Program-made: the position numbers and the translations under genes
In this document: in pieces, positions 1-6,657 of the stretch
How positions within the stretch are numbered: position 1 is the stretch's first letter
Layout: each line of letters starts with the position of its first letter
DNA from: Luteimicrobium sp049844995
Lineage (GTDB): Bacteria; Actinomycetota; Actinomycetes; Actinomycetales; Cellulomonadaceae
NCBI RefSeq assembly: GCF_049844995.1
Contig: NZ_JBNCMC010000001.1
Coordinates: 372,001-436,000, forward strand
DNA: 64,000 bases
Direction of reading: 5' to 3'
Notes under the pieces: model-generated
The model's input: the letters and a program-made list of their open reading frames with translations, nothing else
Databases searched by the model: none
Told to the model about the DNA's origin: nothing

Positions 1-149
1 CGCCCGTACAGGAACGTCCCGACGTCACGGCTCGTGTCGTTCACGGCGGCATGGACCTCCTCGTCGGGCATCGCCCACCCGAAGCCGCCGTCCGCGTCGA
101 CCGCGTAGCCGTCGAGGGACGTGAGCATGAGGTAGCGCAGGCGTGCCAT
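1..149 (-). CDS. RibD/DHFR-like dihydrofolate reductase family protein (3' part cut by window edge)
   Basis: Only the first 49 or so codons are inside the window; the rest lies beyond base 1. The N-terminus reads MARLRYLMLTSLDGYAVDAD, the first beta-strand and substrate loop of the RibD C-terminal/DHFR-like fold (compare MGTVTCGMAVSLDGYAAGP of the relative at 2246-2860). The ATG at 149 has a GGAAGGA ribosome site just upstream. The family binds NADPH and reduces pterin- or flavin-precursor-like substrates; the substrate here is unknown. It follows the methyltransferase gene by 20 bp on the same strand, so the two are probably co-transcribed. Confidence 0.8.
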   Translation of the reverse strand, partial: MARLRYLMLTSLDGYAVDADGGFGWAMPDEEVHAAVNDTSRDVGTFLYG

Positions 150-169
150 GACCGGTGGATCCTTCCGGC

Positions 170-1003
170 TCAGGGTCGGGTGGCGGTGGCGACGAGCGCG
201 CTCATCGGCGCGCGGAGCGGACCCGGCCCGAACCGCTCCTCCAGGAGCGCTGCCGCCCGCGCCTCGATCGCGGCCCGCTGGCCCGGGTCGTACGACTCGA
301 GCTGGGCGCGCAGCGGCGACCCGCGGGGGATCGCGAGCGCCGCGGACCCGGGCGAGTCCGCCCGGCTGTCGAACTGCACGGCGTCGACCGCGTCGACCGT
401 CAGCCCGCCCGCCGCGAGGTCCCGCCGGATGCGGTCCGCGTCGTCGTAGCCGTACGCGACCTCGGTGATCACGCTCGGCGGGGCGTCCGGCAGGACCTCC
501 CGGTACGCGTCGTCGACCGCCGCTGCCACGGCGTTCGCTGCGACCGGGCCCCACGCGCTTAGCAGGTACGCCCCGCCGGGCCGCAGCACCCGGCGGGCCT
601 CCGCGTGCGCGGCGGCCCGGTCGGGGAAGAACATCACGCCGAACTGGCACACCAGCAGGTCGAACGACGCGTCGGCGAACGGCAGGTGCTGCGCGTCGGC
701 CACCTTCCACTCGACCTCGGGCGCACCCGGCGGGCGCTCGAGCCGGGTGCCGCGTGCGACGTCGATCATGCCGGGGTTCAGGTCGGTCGCGACGATCGTG
801 GTGCCGGCCGGGAGTGCGGCGGCCAGGCGCCGCGTCACCACTCCGGTGCCGGCCGCGAGCTCCAGGACCGCGGACGGGTGCCGACCCACGGCCCGCGCGA
901 CCAGGTCGTCCGCGTAGTCCTCGAAGAGGAGCGGCACCAGCAGCTCCTGGTACGCCGCGGGGACCCCGCCCGCGAAGAGCCGGCCCGCGTCGTCGTCGGC
1001 CAT
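170..1003 (-). CDS. class I SAM-dependent methyltransferase
   Basis: A 277-residue protein of the UbiE/Methyltransf_11 type. The SAM-binding motif I is VLELAAGTGVVTRRLA near residues 45-60, followed by the acidic loop VATDLNPGMIDVA and the motif VADAQHLPFADASFDLLVCQFG around residues 100-125; LRPGGAYLLSAWG is the usual post-motif III strand. It probably methylates a small molecule in the cytoplasm; the acceptor cannot be told from sequence. The start is supported by GGGAGGTCCTC immediately upstream of the ATG. It is followed 20 bp later by the RibD-like gene at the window edge. Confidence 0.9.
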   Translation of the reverse strand: MADDDAGRLFAGGVPAAYQELLVPLLFEDYADDLVARAVGRHPSAVLELAAGTGVVTRRLAAALPAGTTIVATDLNPGMIDVARGTRLERPPGAPEVEWKVADAQHLPFADASFDLLVCQFGVMFFPDRAAAHAEARRVLRPGGAYLLSAWGPVAANAVAAAVDDAYREVLPDAPPSVITEVAYGYDDADRIRRDLAAGGLTVDAVDAVQFDSRADSPGSAALAIPRGSPLRAQLESYDPGQRAAIEARAAALLEERFGPGPLRAPMSALVATATRP

Positions 1004-1112
1004 GAGGACCTCCCGGTGCCTGCCGCTCCTTGCGTTCTACCGCCGCTGTCCCGTGCCGTCCAGCAGTGGTGCCCGGGGCACGGTGTCGCCAACCGGGCGC
1101 AACGGGCGCTCG

Positions 1113-1538
1113 CTACCCGGGCGTGCCGGCGTCGGGCGCGAAGCGGCGCGGGGTGCGTGCGGCCCCGTGCCGGAGCGCCGGCACGAGCGTGGCGGCGAGG
1201 GTGGCGGCGACCACGATCCCGATCCCCACGCCGACGACGACGCCGGCCGGACCGCGCAACGGCCCGTCAGCGCGGGAGCCCCGGACGGCGTGGTTCGACT
1301 GCCACGACAGGACGGACCCGTTCGACTGCCCCGAGAGCACGGACGCGGCCGACTGGAACGAGCCGATCGACAGCCAGGACATCGCGGAGCCGATCGACGA
1401 CGACGACGCGAACGAGCCCACCGAGGCGAACGACGCGAACGAGCCGACCGACCCGATCGACAGGACCGAGCCGTTCGAGGCGATCGAGAGCACGCTGTCG
1501 CGCGACCACAGGGACCAGCGGGACGAGTGGACTGCCAT
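1113..1538 (-). CDS. membrane-anchored protein with a strict Ser-X-X repeat
   Basis: A 141-residue protein of unknown function. Serine occupies every third position from residue 6 to residue 81, 26 serines in perfect register; the two positions between are mostly I/V/F/L/W followed by G/A/L (for example SVLSIGSVGSFASFASVGS). A basic linker follows, then one hydrophobic segment at about residues 99-122 (VVVGVGIGIVVAATLAATLV), then a basic tail. There is no signal peptide. The period-3 pattern suggests a regular solenoid or polyproline-like rod displayed next to the membrane; this is inference. I recall similar SxxS hypothetical proteins in actinobacteria but know no function. It lies 58 bp downstream of the DinB-like gene on the same strand and has GATGAGG before its ATG. 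Nearly all the serines use TCG, so the DNA itself is 9-bp periodic. Confidence 0.72.
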   Translation of the reverse strand: MAVHSSRWSLWSRDSVLSIASNGSVLSIGSVGSFASFASVGSFASSSSIGSAMSWLSIGSFQSAASVLSGQSNGSVLSWQSNHAVRGSRADGPLRGPAGVVVGVGIGIVVAATLAATLVPALRHGAARTPRRFAPDAGTPG

Positions 1539-1596
1539 GGCCTCATCGTCGCGCGGCGGGCGGCCGCGTGCGCGTCAGACCGCGGCGGAAGCCGGC

Positions 1597-2100
1597 CTAC
1601 TCGCCGACGACCCCGTCGATCCGTTCGCGCAGCAGGTCGGCGTGCCCGTTGTGGCGGGCGTACTCCTCGACCACCTTGACGACGCACCACCGAACGGTCC
1701 GGCTCCTGGACCGGGTCAGGTCGTCGAGGCTCTGCTGCGCGAGCAGCGTGTCGACGGTGTCCTGCTTCGCGCGCCAGCGCGCGAACGACGGCTCGACCAT
1801 CGAGACGTCGAGACCGAGGATGTCGCCGTCAGGGTCGTCGTCGGGACAGTAGAGCGGCTCGACCGGCGCGGGGCCGAGCGTGCCCTCGAGGTACCAGTGC
1901 TCCATCTCGGTGAGATGCCGCACGAGCCCCAGCAGCGACAGGTCCGACGGCGGCACGGACCGCTCGACGAGCTGCTCGGGCGTGAGGTCGGCGCAGCTGC
2001 GCGAGAGCGCGTCGCGGTGGAACGCGAGCCAGCCCAGGAGGAGCTCGCGATCGTCCGCGAACGGCTCCGGCTCGTCGAGTGCAGGACGCTTGGACGTCAC
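1597..2100 (-). CDS. DinB-like (DUF664) family protein
   Basis: A 167-residue protein matching the DUF664 branch of the DinB/YfiT four-helix-bundle superfamily, whose members bind a metal through three histidines and often act as thiol-dependent (mycothiol/bacillithiol) transferases. The likely ligand histidines are in GWLAFHRDAL (about residue 28), LVRHLTEMEHWYLEG (about residues 60-67) and the C-terminal EEYARHNGHADLLRERIDG, which is diagnostic for DUF664. It is cytoplasmic with no signal sequence. A mycothiol-linked detoxification role is plausible in an actinobacterium but is inference. Confidence 0.85.
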   Translation of the reverse strand: MTSKRPALDEPEPFADDRELLLGWLAFHRDALSRSCADLTPEQLVERSVPPSDLSLLGLVRHLTEMEHWYLEGTLGPAPVEPLYCPDDDPDGDILGLDVSMVEPSFARWRAKQDTVDTLLAQQSLDDLTRSRSRTVRWCVVKVVEEYARHNGHADLLRERIDGVVGE

Positions 2101-2136
2101 GCGACAGACGCTAGACCCGCGCCCGCCCCAGGTCGC

Positions 2137-2209
2137 GCCGAGATACCGAGAGACGGCCGAGATACCGAGGCTGCATCGGTATCTCGGCCGGAACTCGGTA
2201 TCTCACGGC
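2137..2209. repeat. nested palindrome with four copies of GAGATACCGAG
   Basis: Two direct copies (2140-2150, 2159-2169) are followed by two inverted copies (2176-2186, 2194-2204). The inner arms GGCCGAGATACCGA (2155-2168) and TCGGTATCTCGGCC (2176-2189) pair perfectly over 14 bp with a 7-nt loop; the outer copies can pair over 11 bp. It lies between two minus-strand genes, downstream of the reductase that ends at 2246 and just before the start of the DinB-like gene at 2100. It could be a terminator, a protein-binding site or a small palindromic repeat element. Confidence 0.8.
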
Positions 2210-2245
2210 CGGGTGGCCGGCCGCGGGCGGGGATCGGCGGGCGGC

Positions 2246-2860
2246 TCAGCGCAGCACGCGGTAGCGCAGGTGGGTGACCGACGGCGTCACGCGGGAGTCG
2301 AGGAGCTGGAGCTCGAGCGGCTCGACGCCCTCGAAGAGCCGCTCGCCCGCGCCCAGCGTCCGCGGCACGACGTGCAGCGCCAGCTCGTCGATCAGCCCGG
2401 CCGCGAGGGCCTGGTTGACCGTCGACGCCCCGCCCGACACCTCGACGGGGCGTTCCCCGGCCACCTCCTGCGCGCGGGCCAGCGCGGCCTCCACGCCGTC
2501 GGTGACGAAGTGGAACGTCGTGCCGCCCTCCATCTCGATGCTGTCGTGGGGGTGGTGGGTGAGCACGAACACCGGCGCGTGGTACGGCGGTTCGTCGCCC
2601 CACCAGCCGCGCCAGTCGCGGAACCGGTCGTCGTCCTCCCAGCCGCCGCGGACCGGGCCGTACATGTTCCGGCCCATCACGTACGCGCCGGCGTCGGTGA
2701 GCGATGCGATCTCCGCGTCATGCTGCCCGGCCTCGTCGAACATCCACGGCTTCATCAGCTTCTCGACGCCGTCCACGCCGATCGGGCTCTCGAGGCTCTG
2801 GTCCGGGCCCGCCGCGTACCCGTCGAGCGACACCGCCATCCCGCACGTGACCGTTCCCAT
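2246..2860 (-). CDS. RibD/DHFR-like dihydrofolate reductase family protein
   Basis: A 204-residue complete member of the RibD C-terminal domain family. Typical elements are the N-terminal strand with VSLDGYAAGP, GAYVMGRNMYGPVRGGW near residue 60, PVFVLTHHP, and EVSGGASTVNQALAAGLIDEL near residue 150, which is the NADPH-binding GGxxT/helix region. The ATG at 2860 is preceded by GGAAGGGTGGAG. Longer reading frames upstream are not needed. It is a cytoplasmic NADPH-dependent reductase with unknown substrate; paralogous to the gene at the left window edge. Confidence 0.88.
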   Translation of the reverse strand: MGTVTCGMAVSLDGYAAGPDQSLESPIGVDGVEKLMKPWMFDEAGQHDAEIASLTDAGAYVMGRNMYGPVRGGWEDDDRFRDWRGWWGDEPPYHAPVFVLTHHPHDSIEMEGGTTFHFVTDGVEAALARAQEVAGERPVEVSGGASTVNQALAAGLIDELALHVVPRTLGAGERLFEGVEPLELQLLDSRVTPSVTHLRYRVLR

Positions 2861-2917
2861 GTGCTCCACCCTTCCGTCGTCGTGCCTGGAGTGACCCGCG
2901 CAGCCCCGGAAACTCAT

Positions 2918-2950
2918 CGCGAGGTGTGCGGGCGGCCCGTCTACCTCGCG
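2918..2950. repeat. imperfect CGAGGTAG-type palindrome at the 3' end of the PanE-like gene
   Basis: The right half (2930-2950) is identical over 21 bp to the right half of the perfect palindrome at 22401-22431. The left half differs at a few bases. The TAG stop codon of the PanE-like gene (complement of 2941-2943) lies inside the element, read on the minus strand as CGCGAGGTAG. Confidence 0.7.
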
Positions 2951-4005
2951 AGGTCGAGGGCGCCGGCGAGCTCGTCGACCGTCGTCGAGCCAGGCGGGCG
3001 GCGGGCCACGGCGGCCTGGCGAGCGAGCCGCTGGACCGTCGCGTTGAGCGGCGCGTCGAGTCCCGCGAGCCGGGCCAGGAGGACGATCTCCCCGTTGAGG
3101 TAGTCGGTCTCGATCGAGCCGTCGCCGCGCGCCACCGACTGCCACGACGAGCCGCCGACGACGTCCGGCATCCCGGGCACGGGCCGGACGTCGAACACGT
3201 TCCCGCGCCAGGCGTCCTCCTCCGCGTCGGTCGCCCACGTGATGCCCGACGCGCGATACACGTCCTCGGCCTCCGCGACCAGCCGCCGGGTGAGGGGCCC
3301 GATCGGGCCGATCGCGCCGTCCGGTCCCAGCAGCGCCTGCAGGGCGTTGGCGAGGTTCTGCAGGAGCTTGCGGTGCTTCCACCGCAGGACGTCGTCGACG
3401 ACGTGGATCCCGAAGGTCGACGCACCCCAGTCCCGGGCGATCGCGTCGAGGGCCGGGGCGACGTCGTCGGACGGAGGGCCCGGCGGGTAGGTGCCGACGA
3501 TGAACGTCCCGGACTGCGGGGCGATGCGTACAGCCGTCTCGCCGGCGACGAGGTGGGTGGCGGGCAGCCACACGCACGCCCCGAGCACGCGCCGGAACAG
3601 GCGGAGCGCCATGCGCTCGGCGGCGACCCCGTTGGTCAGGGAGACCACGGGCAGGAGCTCGCCCGCGGTGCCGACCGGTTCCGTGTCAGGGTCGGCGGGA
3701 TCGGCGTCGGCCGGGAGGACGGGCGCGTCGACCCACGTCTGCAGGGCGGCCGGCGCCTGGTGCGTCTTGGTGGCCAGGACGAGCACGTCGTCGGCGCGCA
3801 AGCGGGCATCGGCGGGTGTGCGGGTGACCTCGACGCGGACCCTGACGTCGTCGTCGGGGGACCGCAGGCGGTACCCGGCCCGCTCGATCGTGTCCGCCGT
3901 CGCGCCGCGCGCGACGAGCAGGGGCGGGTGGGCGGGCGAATGCTGGGCGAGGCGCGTGGCGAGGGTCCCGCCGATCGCGCCCGCCCCGATGATCACGTAG
4001 CGCAC
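2941..4005 (-). CDS. ketopantoate reductase family protein (ApbA/PanE-like)
   Basis: A 354-residue NAD(P)-dependent 2-hydroxyacid reductase-like protein. The N-terminus MRYVIIGAGAIGGTLATRLA is the Rossmann GxGxxG motif; VLVLATKTHQAPAALQ and SLTNGVAAERMALRLF match the PanE NADPH site and the catalytic-loop region, and WKHRKLLQNLANALQALLG is the typical C-terminal helical-domain entry. PanE makes pantoate for coenzyme A; this protein is longer than true PanE (about 300 residues), so a different 2-keto acid substrate is possible. Its TAG stop lies within a palindromic repeat (2918-2950), and its 5' flank carries the G27/C23 tract. Confidence 0.85.
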   Translation of the reverse strand: MRYVIIGAGAIGGTLATRLAQHSPAHPPLLVARGATADTIERAGYRLRSPDDDVRVRVEVTRTPADARLRADDVLVLATKTHQAPAALQTWVDAPVLPADADPADPDTEPVGTAGELLPVVSLTNGVAAERMALRLFRRVLGACVWLPATHLVAGETAVRIAPQSGTFIVGTYPPGPPSDDVAPALDAIARDWGASTFGIHVVDDVLRWKHRKLLQNLANALQALLGPDGAIGPIGPLTRRLVAEAEDVYRASGITWATDAEEDAWRGNVFDVRPVPGMPDVVGGSSWQSVARGDGSIETDYLNGEIVLLARLAGLDAPLNATVQRLARQAAVARRPPGSTTVDELAGALDLAR

Positions 4006-4033
4006 TCCGCTACCCTGCCACGCGATGAGCGGC

Positions 4034-4085
<52 letters not shown>

Positions 4086-4101
4086 ACGCCGGGTCAGCGG
4101 G

Positions 4102-6213
4102 TCACAGCCCGTGCGAGGGCTGCACCCACGTCGAGGGCGCGGGCGGCGCCACGACCGTGGGGCGGTCGTTGCAGGTGATCGCGTTCGGCGTGTACGGGGC
4201 CAGCCAGTTGGTGCCGGGGTGGTACTCCGCGTTGTTGTCGATCCCGTCGTTGCCACCGAGGTCGTCGATCGTGAACTCGGAGCCCGCGGCCGTGAAGTTG
4301 AACGACCCGCAGTTGTTCACGCCCCACCAGCCGATGTTGCGCACGTCGGTGTTCTGGATCGTGGCGTGGCCGGCGGCGCGGGCGATCAGCACGTCCGTCC
4401 CGGCGCCGTCGACGCGGACGTCCTTGATGTGGACGTTCGGGACGGAGACCTGGTCCTTGACGCCGTAGTCGGAGACCACCATGAGCGCGGCGTACGTGTT
4501 GTCGAGGAAGTGGTCGCCGGTGATCTCGATGTCGGCGTCGATGCTCTTCTCGAGCGCGTAGATCCACAGCGCGCCGAGCCCGAAGTTCCAGTTGAGCTCG
4601 AGCGGCCCGCCGCGGACGGTCGTGTTGTCCGTGATCGCGACCTTCCCCGCGAACGCCGTCGCGCCGAACCGGGAGCCGAGCTGGATCGCGGAGCCCTCGC
4701 GGATCGGGTCGGAGACGAGGTTGTTCGAGACCGTGAGGTCGCGGCCCCCGTAGAGCGCGATGCCGTTCGCCAGGACCGGCGTCTGGACGGTGTTGTGGTC
4801 GAACGTGTCGTTCGCGTCCTCGGTGCCGTCGGACCACATGGCCAGCGCGTCGTCGCCCGTGTTGCGCAGCACGTTGTTCCTGACGAGCGAGCCCGTCACG
4901 CCCGTGTGGAAGTTCACGCCGTCGGCGATCTGGTCGGCGATGACGTTGTTCGTGATCCTCAGGTTCGACATAGGGCCGTCGACCCAGATCCCGACCTTCG
5001 TGTGGTGGATGTACAGGCCGTCGATCGTGGAGTCGCTGAACGCCCCGCCGATGCCGTTGACCTGGTCGGTGTCGATGCGCTCGCGCACGTCTCCCTCGAT
5101 CGCGAACCCGGACAGGTGCACGTCCGTCGAGCCGCCGTCGGCCGCCGACTTCCCGTAGAAGCCGACGCCGGTGTGGACGGAGCCGTCCGCGGCCGGCTGG
5201 TCGAGCGTGACCTGGTGGCCCTTGAAGATCGTGTACCAGGAGCCGGCGCCCTCGATCGTGACGTCGTCGACGACGACGTGCCGGTTCACCTGGTACGTCC
5301 CCGCGGGTACGTAGACCTTCAGGTGGTGCTTCTTCGCGAACGCGACGGCCTTGTCGAGCGCCGGAGCCGAGTCGCGGCGGCCCGTCGGGTCGGCGCCGAA
5401 CAGCAGGACGTTCGCGGCCACGAGGTCGACCTTGGGGCCCGCGACCTTCTGCGTGTCCAGGACGTCGATCGTGGTCGTGGAGGCCGTGGCGTTCTTCGGG
5501 ACGGCCAGTCGGAGCGTCGTCCCCGCCGGCAGGGTCCGGCCCAGGAGCACGCGCTGCTCGTCGTAGAAGTGGTTCGGTCGGAACGGGGCCGGGAACGTCG
5601 TCGTCGTGCCGGGGGAGCAACCACACTCCGCCGTCCACCAGTCGGGCTGGATGGAGGTGGTGAGCGTCGGGTCGTTGCTGAACGGGTACGCGTTGTAGAG
5701 CCAGGCGTACTGCGAGGTCAGGGTGACGGTCTTGGTCAGGGCCCCCGCCTCCTGGCCCGACGACGTCACCGTCAGCGGCGAGGTGATCCCGCCGCCCTGC
5801 GGGGCGTCCGGGATCGAGTAGCGGACCGTGATCGCGTTCGTCGCGCTCGCGAGCGTGAAGTCGACGTACTGCCCGCGGTCGAGGCTGACCGCCGACCGCC
5901 CGGACGCCTCGGCCGGGAGCGTGTACGCGTCCCGGCCCGGGCCGATGACCGTGCCGTTCGTGGCGGCGTTCTCCGCCTCGTACTCGGTGATGCCGAGGGA
6001 CGCGCCGCGCCCGGCGGTGAGCGACGGGTCGATGCCCGCCGTCGTGACCTTCGTGGGAGCGGGCGGCTGGGGCGTGCCGTGGGCGAGCGCGGCGCCGCCG
6101 GTGGTGGCCACGAGGCCGAGCGCCGCCGCCAGTGCTGCGGTGGTCGCGACGGCGCGGGCCGCGGTGGGGCGCCTCAGGCGCCCCCGCTGATCAGGTCGGA
6201 GCTGTCGTGTCAT
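4102..6213 (-). CDS. secreted parallel beta-helix glycoside hydrolase, GH87-like (alpha-1,3-glucanase/mycodextranase type)
   Basis: A 703-residue secreted protein. I take the ATG at 6213 because it opens a classical signal peptide (basic RLRRPTAARAV, then VATTAALAAALGLVATTGG, cleavage near ALA-HG) after a purine-rich GAGAGAAG stretch; a 41-residue upstream extension is unlikely. Residues about 70-250 form a beta-sandwich, carbohydrate-binding-like region starting ITEYEAENAATNG; from about 290 (NVLLFGADPTGRRDSAPALDKAV) it is a pectate-lyase-3-like right-handed beta-helix with many N-N and D-D turns, including NTGDDALAMWSDG. The layout resembles GH87 enzymes that cut fungal alpha-1,3-glucan; I am sure of the beta-helix, less of the family. 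It stands alone on the strand, with no adjacent transporter. Confidence 0.75.
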   Translation of the reverse strand: MTRQLRPDQRGRLRRPTAARAVATTAALAAALGLVATTGGAALAHGTPQPPAPTKVTTAGIDPSLTAGRGASLGITEYEAENAATNGTVIGPGRDAYTLPAEASGRSAVSLDRGQYVDFTLASATNAITVRYSIPDAPQGGGITSPLTVTSSGQEAGALTKTVTLTSQYAWLYNAYPFSNDPTLTTSIQPDWWTAECGCSPGTTTTFPAPFRPNHFYDEQRVLLGRTLPAGTTLRLAVPKNATASTTTIDVLDTQKVAGPKVDLVAANVLLFGADPTGRRDSAPALDKAVAFAKKHHLKVYVPAGTYQVNRHVVVDDVTIEGAGSWYTIFKGHQVTLDQPAADGSVHTGVGFYGKSAADGGSTDVHLSGFAIEGDVRERIDTDQVNGIGGAFSDSTIDGLYIHHTKVGIWVDGPMSNLRITNNVIADQIADGVNFHTGVTGSLVRNNVLRNTGDDALAMWSDGTEDANDTFDHNTVQTPVLANGIALYGGRDLTVSNNLVSDPIREGSAIQLGSRFGATAFAGKVAITDNTTVRGGPLELNWNFGLGALWIYALEKSIDADIEITGDHFLDNTYAALMVVSDYGVKDQVSVPNVHIKDVRVDGAGTDVLIARAAGHATIQNTDVRNIGWWGVNNCGSFNFTAAGSEFTIDDLGGNDGIDNNAEYHPGTNWLAPYTPNAITCNDRPTVVAPPAPSTWVQPSHGL

Positions 6214-6416
6214 CGTCGACTCGTCTTCTCTCGGTGGAGCCGGCGGCCGCGCGGGCCGCAGCCGCATCGTCGCGGGCTGAGCCGAGCGTAGGTCCGCACG
6301 CAGGAACACCACAAGGCATCGGCAAGGAACTGTCACCTGATTGTGAGGTTCTTGCGCAATTCTGCGTCGCTACATGACGGACGGCGGTGGCGCCCCCGCG
6401 TGTTCGGAGTCGTCGT

Positions 6417-6584
6417 TCACGGCTCGCTGAGTCGGTCGATCGTCTCGAGTCCATCGCCCGCGGCAATGTCCCACAGCCCGGCGTCGGGGGTGCCGTACCA
6501 CTCGTCGTCCGCCTCGAGATACGCCGCCTCGAGGCGTGACGGATCGATCACCGGCACGTTCACGCTGGCCCTCATGTCGACCAT
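6417..6584 (-). CDS. small hypothetical protein
   Basis: A short frame of 55 residues from the ATG at 6584 (or 52 from the ATG at 6575, which has AGGATGG upstream). It reads with natural protein character: VNVPVIDPSRLEAAYLEADD and EWYGTPDAGLWDIAAGDGLE, acidic with no hydrophobic segment. I do not recognise a family. It is divergent from the APC transporter. The stop is TGA at 6417. Confidence 0.4.
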   Translation of the reverse strand: MVDMRASVNVPVIDPSRLEAAYLEADDEWYGTPDAGLWDIAAGDGLETIDRLSEP

Positions 6585-6657
6585 CCTGTCTCGGACTCGA
6601 GTCCGGTGCCCGGAGGCACGTTCGCCGCCCCCGCCCCCGTGCCGGATGATTTCCGGT

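Noticed and set aside
6214..6416. TTGCGCAA-type palindrome upstream of the secreted beta-helix gene as an operator
   Set aside because: Only 8 bp and no second copy nearby; such short palindromes occur by chance.
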